Of a stretch of DNA of 64,000 bases, positions 28,222 to 36,892 are shown piece after piece. The DNA comes from Burkholderia sp. MS389. Lineage in GTDB: Bacteria > Pseudomonadota > Gammaproteobacteria > Burkholderiales > Burkholderiaceae. The DNA lies in NCBI RefSeq assembly GCF_016899425.1, contig NZ_CP045995.1:558001-622000 (forward strand). Direction: 5' to 3'. The position numbers and the translations under genes are program-made. The notes under the pieces are model-generated. The model worked only from the letters and a program-made list of their open reading frames with translations, made no database searches and had not been told where the DNA came from. Every line of letters begins with the position of its first letter. Position 1 is the first letter of the stretch.

Positions 28222-28250
28222 ATTCTATTTTTATGGAATCAATGCGTCAA
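28222..28250 (-). promoter_or_regulatory. Sigma-70 promoter of the seven-gene operon
   Basis: On the minus strand TTGACG (28250-28245) and TAGAAT (28227-28222) are exactly 17 bases apart in A+T-rich DNA. Transcription would begin near 28215, giving a leader of about 200 bases before the reductase gene. Confidence 0.7.
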
Positions 28251-28573
28251 TGCATGACGATGCGCCTTTTCATTCTAATTTTGAGATTGAGGTGATAATT
28301 TTCAGTTTGAAACAAATTTATCACTAGGACACGTACTAAATAAAATCCGTCAGCCGAATAAACTCCGTGGCATGCTTCAGAAAATTGGCGACCCACGAGG
28401 CCGATCATCGCAATTCCGCATTGCCGATAGTGCCCTCAGTATGCCGATAGCGATAAAGCAAACCAATTCGTCAATCCGGTAGCTGAATGGTTTTCGGCAT
28501 CGCAACGGCAACGTTCCGGCCTGTGGTCGTGCCGACCGCCTGCCCCCGCGACGGCCAATCCCGCCGTCCCGAC

Positions 28574-28599
28574 AAAAAACGCGGAGGCTTGAGCTCCGC
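28574..28599 (-). terminator. Orphan minus-strand terminator
   Basis: GCGGAG and CTCCGC form a 6-base stem around a 7-base loop, followed on the minus strand by a run of T. No intact minus-strand gene lies before it, so it may be left over from a lost gene. Confidence 0.6.
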
Positions 28600-29057
28600 C
28601 GATGGCAGGCTTGCGTGCGATGGCGCCGCGAACCAGCCGCGCTGCACGCGCTGGTCCGTGACGCGCTGGCACGAAAGAACGTGACCGGCGCGGCATGCGG
28701 GGCGCCGCTCGCGCCGCCGGTGCCGATCAATCAGCAAGCGGGCCGCTCGGCCGCCGTTTTCCTGGGACGCGATTCCGATTGCCGGCCGCAGGTCTCGGAC
28801 GACGCTGCAGGCCATGTTCAAGCTGACCCGCAGCAAAGCGTCGCTGGTGCTGCATCTCACGCAAAAAGGTTGTCGCTCCGGAATTCTGCCAAAACGACGG
28901 CGCCCCACCACAGCCCCGCGCGGTTAATTTGCCCCCGGTGTTGTGGGAAATGGGCGTGACGCGGCAGACCGAGCTGACGAGCAGACTGGCATGCCGTTTG
29001 CGTCGCTGCCCTCGCCCTGCTGACACCATGCTGGCAGCAGGCGGCGCTTAAGCTCGC

Positions 29058-30464
29058 ATGATCGCCCGCCCAGGAATGTCGCCCATGACTCGTCCCGGAG
29101 AAGTTTCTGCGCTCGTCGGCCGCATCGTCAAACGCCGCGGCGTGACCCTGCTCACGCTGTGCCTCGCCGTGCTCGTCGCCCAGATCGACACGGCCGTCGT
29201 CAATCTCGCCACACGCGCGATCGGCGCCTATTTCCATGCCGGTGTCGGCGCATTGCAATGGGTGGTCGACAGCTACAACCTCACGTACGCGGTGCTGTTG
29301 CTGACCGGCGGACTGCTCGCCGACCTGTACGGCCGCCGCCGCGTCTTCCTGGCAGGCACGGCCGTCTTCACCATCGCGTCGCTGCTGTGCGCACTCGCGC
29401 CGTCGGTGTCGGTGCTGATCGCCGCACGCGCGCTGGCCGGCGTCGGCGCGGCGTTGTTGCTGCCGGCGTCGCTCGCGATCGTGCGGGTCGTGTGGCGCGA
29501 CCCGGTGGAACGCGGCCGCGCGCTCGGCATCTGGGCCGCGTGCAACGGCGTGGCGATGGCGATCGGGCCGACGCTCGGCGGCGTGCTGATCCGGCACTTC
29601 GGCTGGCGCAGCATCTTTTTCGTCGTCGTGCCGCTGAGCATCGCCGCGATGCTGCTCGCGATCCCGGCCGTGCCCGAGTCGTCCGATCCGCACGGCCGGC
29701 ATTTCGACGGCGCGGCGCAAGTCACGGGCGCACTCGCGCTCGGCGCGCTCGCGTATGCGGCGATCGTGTTCCGCGAGGCGCCGGTCGCATGTTCGATCGC
29801 CGGTTGCGTCGCGGTTGCGTCGTTCGTTGCGTTCGTCGCGATCGAGCGCCGCCACGGCGAATCCGCGCTGGTGCCGCTCGACATTTTCCGGATCAGCGCG
29901 TTTCGCGGCGCGATCGCGGCGACCACCGGCATGACGTTCGGGATGTATGGCGTGCTGTTCCTGCTGCCGCTGACGTGGCAGAGCACCGGCCGCCTCGATT
30001 CGACCGGCGCGGGCCTCGCATTGCTGCCGATGGCGCTCCTGTTCGTCGCCGTGTCGCCGTGCTCCGGGCGGTTGTCGGAGCGCGTCGGCACGCGGGCGGC
30101 GACGGCCGGCGGCGTCGCGGTGATCGCGAGCGGACTCGTCGCGATCGGCGCATCGGCCGGTTCGTCGAGTCTGCTCGGCGCGGAGATCGGGCTCGCATTG
30201 ACGGGGCTCGGGATGGGGGTCGCGACGGGTCCTTTGATGACCGTCGCGGTGGGCGCGGTCGACGCCGCGCGCTCGGGCACCGCGAGCGCACTCGTCAACG
30301 TCGCACGCATGACCGGCGCGACGCTCGGGATCGCGGTGCTCGGCACGGCGTTCGCAGCCGCGCACGGCGGCGCGGCCAGCCTGCGCGTGGCGATGTTCGC
30401 CGGCGCGGCGGTTCAACTGACGGGCGCAATGGTATCGGCAGTCAGCGTGCAGCGGGCCGCATGA
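29058..30464 (+). CDS. DHA2-type MFS drug exporter
   Basis: The 468-residue membrane protein has the 14-helix DHA2 form, with the early motif D1-like AQIDTAVVNLATRAI, the loop 2-3 motif GGLLADLYGRRRVFL and the motif C-like GPTLGGVLI. Members pump out drugs, dyes or metabolites with protons. It is transcribed away from the degraded region and has no regulator beside it. The substrate is unknown. Confidence 0.9.
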   Translation: MIARPGMSPMTRPGEVSALVGRIVKRRGVTLLTLCLAVLVAQIDTAVVNLATRAIGAYFHAGVGALQWVVDSYNLTYAVLLLTGGLLADLYGRRRVFLAGTAVFTIASLLCALAPSVSVLIAARALAGVGAALLLPASLAIVRVVWRDPVERGRALGIWAACNGVAMAIGPTLGGVLIRHFGWRSIFFVVVPLSIAAMLLAIPAVPESSDPHGRHFDGAAQVTGALALGALAYAAIVFREAPVACSIAGCVAVASFVAFVAIERRHGESALVPLDIFRISAFRGAIAATTGMTFGMYGVLFLLPLTWQSTGRLDSTGAGLALLPMALLFVAVSPCSGRLSERVGTRAATAGGVAVIASGLVAIGASAGSSSLLGAEIGLALTGLGMGVATGPLMTVAVGAVDAARSGTASALVNVARMTGATLGIAVLGTAFAAAHGGAASLRVAMFAGAAVQLTGAMVSAVSVQRAA

Positions 30465-30970
30465 CGCGTCAACTGCATGCTCGCCCTTCGCTCGACGATG
30501 CTTCCCGCCACACTTGCGCGTCCGGTGCTCGGCGCGTCTCTGCAGCAGCGCCGGCATCAGTTCCTCGATGTACTGCCACGCCAGCCCGCGCGTAAAGCCG
30601 CGGGCGAACGGCGTCGCAGCGTGCACGGTCGGTCGTCGGCCCGTGCGGTTTCAGCGATGCAGGCGACGTTTGTCGCATGCGATCCGAACGCGCGGCTCGT
30701 GACGATACCGAATGGCGGGCAGTAACCGATGCCGGAATGTTCGCTGTATTTCGCGATGGCGATCGAGGATTGCCTGCGGGACGCGGCCGCCTGAGCGAGG
30801 AACACGCGCGGCGCCGGCAAAGGCGGGAGAGGTAGAAGTAGCCGCCGCGGCGCGATGGCGCCGCTGGCGACCGACGAACGGCGCACCGTGCGCCGTTCAT
30901 CCGGTTCGTCCGGCCACGGGGCCGGACAGTTGGCGATCGGTGCGCGTTGCTGCGCACCGGTCCTGGCCGC
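30465..30970. other. Intergenic region with possible coding remnant
   Basis: No intact gene is seen. On the minus strand around 30500-30780, a fragment such as IGYCPPFGIVTSRAFGSHAT and, in another frame, RGLAWQYIEELMPALL look protein-like. They could be one gene broken by a frameshift, but I cannot name the family. A perfect 10-base inverted repeat at 30877-30897 may end infA transcription. Confidence 0.4.
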
Positions 30971-31234
30971 TTAGCGGCGCGGCTGCCCGCTTCGCGGCGG
31001 ACGCGGGGAATTCGCGTCCTTGTGCCGGAAGTTGATGCGGCCCTTGGTGAGGTCGTACACCGACAGTTCCAGCGTCACGCGATCGCCCGCGAGAATGCGG
31101 ATGTGGTTCTTGCGCATGCGGCCCGACGCGTACGCGCCGACCACGACGCCGTTTTCCAGCGTGACACGGTATTTGCTGTCCGGCAGCACTTCGTCGACGA
31201 TTCCGTCCAGTTCCAGCAGTTCTTCTTTTGCCAA
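30971..31234 (-). CDS. infA: Translation initiation factor IF-1
   Basis: The 87-residue protein is a complete S1-like IF-1, which binds the ribosomal A site during initiation. Motifs [22 protein letters not shown] and [14 protein letters not shown] are unmistakable. The start is a TTG at 31234, with GGAGGA 6 bases before it; no ATG is available at the right place. The C terminus has a basic tail of about 15 residues ([12 protein letters not shown]) beyond the usual end. It is not in a ribosomal-protein operon here, so it is probably an additional infA copy. Confidence 0.93.
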   Translation of the reverse strand: MAKEELLELDGIVDEVLPDSKYRVTLENGVVVGAYASGRMRKNHIRILAGDRVTLELSVYDLTKGRINFRHKDANSPRPPRSGQPRR

Positions 31235-31698
31235 ACCAATTCCTCCAGACAAGGTGATTGACCGCGGCCGCGGCAACTGCCCGGCGCCGCTCCCGCAAAC
31301 GGGACGGCGGCCGGCAGGCAGCCGGGATCGGTTCGTTCAGACGGGCCTCGGGCCTGTCTTGCGATCGGAGCCCGGCGCGTTGCGACGTTCGGGCGGTCGG
31401 TGGCTGCGGCGCCAGCAGCGCCGCGCAAGTCGGGACCGCGCCAGCTACGGCATGGCGGCGGTCTGCTCGGGTTGATGCGTTGAAGCGGTGATGCGCTCGC
31501 GAAACGACGTGCGCTTCGCGAGGGCGTTGCGTCGCATGCGGTTCACGCATGCGATGAGGGAGGCGTCACGACCGATGCATCGTGAATGTCGCGATGCATC
31601 GGTCGTGCGCATCGGAACGCACAGGCCGCCGTCATGCGGCGCCCGCGCGATACTCCATTCGGCATCGGCCGCCGCTTGGCGACCGCTGCCGATGCGGC
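31235..31698. other. Intergenic region between csp and infA with strong hairpins
   Basis: No gene is seen in these 464 bases. It contains the 16-base-pair hairpin listed separately and a second one (CTCGCGAA at 31496-31503 with TTCGCGAG at 31515-31522). They may end csp transcription or stabilise its RNA. Confidence 0.55.
31567..31607. repeat. Perfect 16-bp inverted repeat, 9-base loop
   Basis: Arms 31567-31582 and 31592-31607 are exact complements containing the CGATGCATCG palindrome. It lies about 90 bases downstream of the csp stop codon, with no T run on either side. Confidence 0.85.
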
Positions 31699-31902
31699 TT
31701 ACTGCGGCGTGATGTTCGACGCTTGCAGACCCTTCGGGCCGCGCTTCACTTCGAAGCTGACCTTCTGGCCTTCGGCCAGGGTCTTGAAGCCCGTGCCGCG
31801 AATTTCGGAGAAATGGGCGAACAGATCGTCGCCGCCGTTGTCCGGGGAAATGAAACCAAAGCCCTTGGTTTCGTTGAACCACTTGACGGTACCGGTATCC
31901 AC
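31699..31902 (-). CDS. CspA-family cold-shock protein
   Basis: The 67-residue single-domain protein has both RNA-binding motifs (KGFGFI and DLFAHF). These proteins are RNA chaperones induced by cold or present in growth. The start is GTG at 31902 with AAGGAAG 7 bases before it. A promoter about 140 bases upstream gives a long leader, as in classic cspA. IF-1 is encoded downstream on the same strand. Confidence 0.93.
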   Translation of the reverse strand: MDTGTVKWFNETKGFGFISPDNGGDDLFAHFSEIRGTGFKTLAEGQKVSFEVKRGPKGLQASNITPQ

Positions 31903-32299
31903 AAATACTTCCTTAATACAAATAATTGAACATGCGCCCGCGACGGGCACAGAAAGAATCAAAGAGGGAGAGACCAACGACTGCCGCACGGTGTACGGCC
32001 AATGATGAGCAATCGGACTTCTTGATGACTTCGGTCTCGGACACTACGCGGTACCGGACGTTTCGTCAAGTTATTTTGATGCGGCGCACAAGCACGAGCG
32101 CTTCGGACGCGTTCCATGACGGAGGTTTTGAGTCGACACAGCCCGTTTGAATGCATCCCTCGTTCTTTGCTGACCGCCCGCTTTTACTGCGGCTCCGATT
32201 CGTGTCACCACCACAAACCCAGCATGTCGGTCTACAGCGCCATGGTGCCCGGCGCGAACAGCGAATGCGTCGCACGCGGCATCGAGCCCGCCCCCGGCG
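31903..32299. other. csp leader and upstream DNA
   Basis: Bases 31903 to about 32035 would be the transcribed leader of the csp gene. The part from 32070 to 32299 separates it from the toxin gene and holds nothing I can support. Confidence 0.5.
32041..32069 (-). promoter_or_regulatory. Sigma-70 promoter of the csp gene
   Basis: On the minus strand TTGACG (32069-32064) and TAGTGT (32046-32041) are 17 bases apart. The transcript would start near 32034 with a leader of about 130 bases. Confidence 0.7.
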
Positions 32300-32716
32300 C
32301 TAGTCGAACGGATTCAACAACCGAACGCCGGTGCGAGCGAAATCGTCGACGTTGCGCGTGACGACCGTCAGATCATTGATCAGTGCGGTGGCCGCGATCA
32401 GCTTGTCGAGTTCGTGCGTCGGATCGGGCACGCGCAAATGCCCCCACATCTGGCTGATCTCGATATCGACCGGTAGGATGTTCGGCGCATAGCCGGACAC
32501 GATCATCGCCATCCAGGCCTCGAGCGCCGACGCCTGCGGGTGATCGCCGCGATGACGGATCAGGTCGACGCCGCGCCGCAGCTCGGCCACCGTCACGACG
32601 GACAGGTAAAGCGGGCTCGCTTCGGCTTCGGCCTGCCTGAAGAACGCCCGCACGCCGCGGTTGGTTCGCCTGCCCTTCCTGATTTCGCTGATGACGTTCG
32701 TATCAATCAAAAACAC
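32300..32716 (-). CDS. PIN-domain toxin (VapC/FitB type)
   Basis: The 138-residue protein starts with the PIN motif FLIDTNVISE and has further acidic residues at VAELRRG and in DKLIAATALINDLTVVTRN, the RNase active site of VapC/FitB toxins. Start is GTG 32716 with GAGG 6 bases before; it overlaps the antitoxin gene by 14 bases. Such toxins cut tRNA or other RNA when the antitoxin is lost. Confidence 0.9.
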   Translation of the reverse strand: MFLIDTNVISEIRKGRRTNRGVRAFFRQAEAEASPLYLSVVTVAELRRGVDLIRHRGDHPQASALEAWMAMIVSGYAPNILPVDIEISQMWGHLRVPDPTHELDKLIAATALINDLTVVTRNVDDFARTGVRLLNPFD

Positions 32717-32939
32717 GCGTGACCTCGCCTGAATCCTGAACACGTTGGAAATCCGCGTCTTCGCCCACCTCCGGCATGCTCATCAGCACTTGCGCGAATG
32801 TGCGCCGCTTCGGTCGGCCGAGCGCTTCGGCCAGAATGGCTCGATGTTCGGCCTCGGCGCTCCTGCCATTAGCCGCGGCCTGCTCGCGCAGGCTTTGAAC
32901 GATAGTGTCATCCACGTTACGCACCAGAAGATTTGCCAT
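32703..32939 (-). CDS. FitA-like ribbon-helix-helix antitoxin
   Basis: The 78-residue protein has an N-terminal ribbon-helix-helix (NLLVRNVDDTIVQSLREQAA) and the FitA-like GRSAEAEHRAILAEAL segment, with a C-terminal toxin-binding tail. It would bind both the toxin and the palindromic operator just upstream. ATG 32939 is favoured over an ATG four codons earlier because the RHH strand begins directly after it. Confidence 0.88.
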   Translation of the reverse strand: MANLLVRNVDDTIVQSLREQAAANGRSAEAEHRAILAEALGRPKRRTFAQVLMSMPEVGEDADFQRVQDSGEVTRVFD

Positions 32940-32958
32940 GAGTACCTCCATCCAGATT

Positions 32959-32994
32959 TGCTATCAATGATAGCACCATGAAGGTAAATTGCAA
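32959..32994 (-). promoter_or_regulatory. Toxin-antitoxin promoter with palindromic operator
   Basis: TTGCAA (32994-32989) and TATCAT (32972-32967) are 16 bases apart on the minus strand. The -10 lies in a perfect palindrome, TGCTATCA-A-TGATAGCA (32959-32975), and a further TGCTATCA half-site lies at 32999-33006. This is the layout expected for repression by the antitoxin complex. Confidence 0.75.
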
Positions 32995-33006
32995 GCATTG
33001 CTATCA

Positions 33007-33409
33007 CCTTCAGGACCGGACGGATCCCGGGTCGGCGTAGACCAGCGGCAACGGACGGCAGGAATCCGCCCTTCTTCCGCCGCTGGCCCGACGCATCGAA
33101 CTGCTGTCGCTCAAGGTAAGCCCGCGCCGGACGACGGGGAAGCCGGCCGAATGGCCAGTCGCGTGCCATTGACGACGACGAATGTCCGACCGGCGAGGAA
33201 CAGGATTTGCGAGGCGAGCCCCGCAGGCGACCAGCACGACGAGTACGCGCCCGCATCGATTCGCCCTGAAACATCGTGTTGCACAACGGGCCGCCACATC
33301 GCCCGCGACGCTCGCAATCGTTTGATACCATCGGATCACAAGACCGGCGATCGAAAGCCGTGCGAAGCGCGCAGAAGACCTTGCATCGACGCGGACCATC
33401 CGACCATCC
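33007..33409. other. Intergenic region, no gene supported
   Basis: The minus strand around 33110-33310 translates to a mildly hydrophobic fragment (FLAGRTFVVVNGTRLAI), possibly a remnant, but no start, ribosome site or family is evident. Confidence 0.4.
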
Positions 33410-34726
33410 GTGCCTGACATCCCGATCCAAGACACGAGACGCTCTTCAGTGGACTTTGTTACGCCCTCTCTGGAAACCCTGTTCTCCCCGACACCCGACA
33501 AACTCTACTTCCCGGCATGCGTTGCGGCCGTGGCGATCATCGCGTGGCTCGTCGCGCGACACGTGCCGTTCTACCGGTCGGCCGTCGACAAGTCGCTGTC
33601 GATGCGCTATCGCAATCTCGACGGTTTCCGCGGCCTGCTGGCCGTCTCCGTGGTCTTCCATCATTTCGCGTGCAACCAGGCGTTGCTGTCGACCGGCGTC
33701 TGGGGTGCCGGCACCGATTTCCTGCGCAATCTCGGCACGATTCCCGTCGCGATGTTCTTCATGGTCACCGGGCTATTGTTCTGGGAACGCGCATGCCGAG
33801 GCGCGCTCGACGTGCGGAACTTCTTCGTCGGACGCGTGCGACGCGTCGCGCCGCTCTATCTGTTTTACGCGGCCGTCATCGTCGTCTGCACGCTTTACTG
33901 GTTTCCCCGCAACGCCGTCGGCGCACCGACGCAGTTGCTGGCCGACCTGCTCAAGACCGTTTCGCTCGGCTGGTTCGGCGCGTTCCCGATCAACGGAGCG
34001 GAGCGGACGCCGTATCTGAGCGGCGTCTGGTGGACGCTCGCCTACGAATGGCGGTTCTACGTCGCCGTTCCGTTTCTCGCCTGGTTCGTCGCCACACGTG
34101 CGTGGCGCAAGCTGCTCGCGCTCGCGATCGTCACGGCGTGCGCGGCGCTGTTCGGGCCGCCCGGCGGCATGGCGCTGCTGTTCGCGCTCGGCGCGGTGGC
34201 CTACGAGGTGTCGCGGCACCCCGCGATCCGCGCGCGGCTCGCGACGAAACCGGCGGCGACCGTCGCGCTGCTGATCCTCGCGATGTCGCCGTCCCCGGCC
34301 GAACGCTATTCGATCGAAGGCGCGCTGCCGCTGCTCCCGGTGTTTCTCTGCATCGCCAGCGGGAACACGTTCTACGGCCTGCTCGACACCCGGCCGCTCG
34401 CGCTGCTCGGCACCGCCAGTTTCAGTATCTACATGATCCACATGGTGATCGTGTACATGATCATTCATGCGTTCAACAAGTTCGTTTTCCCGATCAATTC
34501 GGCTGGCGATTCCGGCATCTGGGCGCTCGCGCTCGCATGCGCGCTGGTTGCCGTCCTGTGTTCGCTGCTGACTTACCGCTATGTCGAGCATCCGTTCATC
34601 GCCAAGCGCCACGACGCACGCGCGGCACGCCGCGCGACCGCGCAAACGCGCCTGCGCCACGTCGAGCAGCGTCCCGCCGACGACGAACATGCCCTCGATG
34701 CGGTCGGCGAGACAGCTTCCCGATGA
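33410..34726 (+). CDS. Acyltransferase 3 (OafA-type) membrane protein
   Basis: The 438-residue inner-membrane protein has about ten helices and the acyltransferase-3 marks: the NLDGFRGLLAVSVVFHH segment with its His pair (about 68-84), FFMVTGLLFW and the FSIYMIH and YRYVEHP motifs near the end. Members O-acylate lipopolysaccharide, exopolysaccharide or antibiotics. Translation is assigned to GTG 33410; a GTG 39 bases later is also possible. It stands alone, so its sugar target is unknown. Confidence 0.88.
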   Translation: MPDIPIQDTRRSSVDFVTPSLETLFSPTPDKLYFPACVAAVAIIAWLVARHVPFYRSAVDKSLSMRYRNLDGFRGLLAVSVVFHHFACNQALLSTGVWGAGTDFLRNLGTIPVAMFFMVTGLLFWERACRGALDVRNFFVGRVRRVAPLYLFYAAVIVVCTLYWFPRNAVGAPTQLLADLLKTVSLGWFGAFPINGAERTPYLSGVWWTLAYEWRFYVAVPFLAWFVATRAWRKLLALAIVTACAALFGPPGGMALLFALGAVAYEVSRHPAIRARLATKPAATVALLILAMSPSPAERYSIEGALPLLPVFLCIASGNTFYGLLDTRPLALLGTASFSIYMIHMVIVYMIIHAFNKFVFPINSAGDSGIWALALACALVAVLCSLLTYRYVEHPFIAKRHDARAARRATAQTRLRHVEQRPADDEHALDAVGETASR

Positions 34727-34817
34727 CCGGCGGAATCGGTACCATCGAGCGCTTGAGGCCCGGCGGCCGCCGCGCGACCCCGCGCCGGCGCCCGTCTTCC
34801 GTACCACCGATTTCACC

Positions 34818-36206
34818 ATGTCCCGCGAACCCACACATTCCGCGCTGCTCTGGATCGTCGCCGCGGCGTTCTTCATGCAGTCGCTCGATACGACGATCGT
34901 CAACACCGCGCTACCGTCGATCGCCCAAAGCCTGCATGCGTCGCCGCTCGCGATGCAGCCCGTCGTGGTCGTCTACACGCTGACGATGGCGATGCTCACG
35001 CCGGCCTCCGGCTGGCTCGCCGACCGGTTCGGCACGCGCCGCGTGTTCTCGGTCGCGATCCTCGTGTTCGTGGTCGCGTCGATCGGCTGCGCGGCGTCGC
35101 ACACGCTCGGCCAGCTCGTCGTCGCGCGCGCCGTGCAGGGCATCGGCGGCTCGATGCTGCTGCCGATCGGGCGGCTCGCCGTGCTGCGCCGCGTGCCGGG
35201 CGAGCAGTACGTCGCGGCGATCGCGTTCGTGTCGATCGCCGGCCAACTCGGCCCGATCGTCGGGCCGACGCTCGGCGGCTGGCTCACGCAGGCGATTTCG
35301 TGGCACTGGGTGTTCATCGTCAACGTGCCGGTCGGCGTGATCGGCTTCATCGCGGTGCAACGCTACCTGCCGCACGACCAGGCGACGCAGCCGCCGCCGT
35401 TCGACTTCGTCGGCTGTGCGCTGCTGTCGGCCGCGATGATCGCGCTGTCGCTCGCGATCGACCCGCCGATGTCCGCGCACCGCACCGCGTGGGCGACCGG
35501 GCTCGCCGGGCTCGGGCTGGCGAGCGCGCTGGCGTACCTGCCCCACGCGCGGCGCCGCACTCAGCCGCTGTTCCGGCTGGGGCTGTTCCGCGAGCCGAAC
35601 TTCGGCTCGGGGCTGCTCGGCAACCTGCTGTGCCGGATCGGCACGAGTTCGGTGCCGTTCCTGCTGCCGCTGCTGATGCAGGTGCAGCTCGGCTATACGC
35701 CGCTGCAATCCGGGCTGATGATGCTGCCGGCCGCGATCGCGGGCGTCGTCGCGAAACGCTGGATCGCGCCGCTCGTGAAGCGCTTCGGCTATGCGGCGTT
35801 TCTGGTCGTGAATACGGGGATCGTCGGCTTCGCGATCGCGGGGTTCGCGCTGGTGTCGGCGCGGCCCGCGCCTGTTCTGGAAGGCGTGCTGCTGATCGTG
35901 TTCGGCGCGGCGAATTCGATGCAGTTCGCCGCGATGAACGGCGTGACGCTCAAGGGGCTGTCGCATGCCGATGCCGGCAGCGGCAACAGCCTGTTCACGA
36001 TGATGCAGATGCTCGCGATGGGGCTGGGCGTGTCGATCGGCGGCGGGCTCGTCAACCTGTTCGCTGCCTATCGGGGCTCGATGGCGCACGGGTTCATGCT
36101 GTCGTTCGCGTGCATGGGCGCGGTGACGCTGCTGTCGTCGGTCGTGTTCCGGCGGATCGATACGGCCGCGCCGCCGGCCGGTGCGGCGGCGCGCCCTTCC
36201 GCGTGA
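34818..36206 (+). CDS. DHA2-type MFS exporter (MdtD-like)
   Basis: The 462-residue protein has 14 probable helices, the DTTIVNTALPSIA start motif and the loop motif GWLADRFGTRRVF typical of MdtD/EmrB drug exporters. Start at ATG 34818, the first with normal membrane-protein N terminus. It is the second DHA2 exporter of the window but is clearly a different subgroup from the one at 29058. Substrate unknown. Confidence 0.9.
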   Translation: MSREPTHSALLWIVAAAFFMQSLDTTIVNTALPSIAQSLHASPLAMQPVVVVYTLTMAMLTPASGWLADRFGTRRVFSVAILVFVVASIGCAASHTLGQLVVARAVQGIGGSMLLPIGRLAVLRRVPGEQYVAAIAFVSIAGQLGPIVGPTLGGWLTQAISWHWVFIVNVPVGVIGFIAVQRYLPHDQATQPPPFDFVGCALLSAAMIALSLAIDPPMSAHRTAWATGLAGLGLASALAYLPHARRRTQPLFRLGLFREPNFGSGLLGNLLCRIGTSSVPFLLPLLMQVQLGYTPLQSGLMMLPAAIAGVVAKRWIAPLVKRFGYAAFLVVNTGIVGFAIAGFALVSARPAPVLEGVLLIVFGAANSMQFAAMNGVTLKGLSHADAGSGNSLFTMMQMLAMGLGVSIGGGLVNLFAAYRGSMAHGFMLSFACMGAVTLLSSVVFRRIDTAAPPAGAAARPSA

Positions 36207-36215
36207 TCGCGGCCG

Positions 36216-36596
36216 TCAGTTCACCTGGCTGCGCTCGACGACGCGCTTGAGCACCCAGCGGATCGACGAACCGTCGGCCGGCGGCCGCGCGACGCGGTAT
36301 TCGTCGACTTCGAGCGTGTACAGGTAGCCGGGCTGGTACGCGAACCCTTCGATTCCCGCATACCACAGGCTCCACGGCTCGCTCGGGCTGCTGCGCACCT
36401 GCAGGCACTCCATCGGCGCGACGCCCGTGCAGCGCGCGGACTGCGGCGCGACATAGACCGTCTTCGTCACGGGCGTGCCGTCGGCCGGGCGCGCCGCGCT
36501 CGGCGCGATGGCAGCGGCGTCGGTCTGGCATCCGGCGACGAGCGTGCTGCCGGCAATGACGGCCGCGCCGAGCAGCGTTCGAATCTTGTGAATCAT
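36216..36596 (-). CDS. DUF4377 lipoprotein
   Basis: The 126-residue protein has a lipobox VAGC (Cys23) and the DUF4377 pattern (TVYVAPQSARC, CLQVRSSPSEPW, FAYQPGYLYTLEV). DUF4377 proteins are often found beside or fused to HslJ/META-domain heat-shock lipoproteins. It converges on the MFS gene with only 9 bases between. Confidence 0.78.
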   Translation of the reverse strand: MIHKIRTLLGAAVIAGSTLVAGCQTDAAAIAPSAARPADGTPVTKTVYVAPQSARCTGVAPMECLQVRSSPSEPWSLWYAGIEGFAYQPGYLYTLEVDEYRVARPPADGSSIRWVLKRVVERSQVN

Positions 36597-36730
36597 CTGG
36601 TATGCCTCTGCGAGCGTTGGAGGGCCAATTAGACGAACCGCCCGGTGAGAAGGTTCACAAACACCTTACTGAACGTGCTCGACTGCCGTCGTTTATCGGA
36701 TGTCGCGTGCGAGCCGATACGTTACCGTGT

Positions 36731-36799
36731 TCCGGTTCCGCCGCGCGCTTCGTCACCGGCCGGGCGATCGCCGTCGACGGCGGCTTCACCGTATGGTGA
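36731..36799 (+). pseudogene. C-terminal remnant of a short-chain dehydrogenase
   Basis: The last 22 codons before the stop at 36799 read SGSAARFVTGRAIAVDGGFTVW, which is the standard SDR tail where GQ-x-hydrophobic-VDGG closes the fold. Nothing SDR-like precedes it in any frame, so the rest of the gene was deleted. Confidence 0.7.
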
Positions 36800-36892
36800 T
36801 CGTGTACCATCGGCGCTTCCCGATACGCTTTCGTGCGCTGCGGTCGTGCGCCCGGCCACGCCCGTGCGATTCGCGCAGCGCGTTTCCTTCGC

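Larger units (their letters stand above)
28012..29057. other. A+T-rich flank and degraded DNA upstream of the exporter operon
   Basis: Bases 28012-28480 are clearly richer in A+T than the rest of the window and hold the operon promoter and a possible leader peptide gene. Bases 28480-29057 return to high G+C and contain short coding-like fragments, for example plus-strand TTLQAMFKLTRSKASLVL near 28800, that I cannot assign. A minus-strand terminator sits at 28574-28599 with no intact gene before it. The region looks like an old insertion boundary. Confidence 0.55.
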
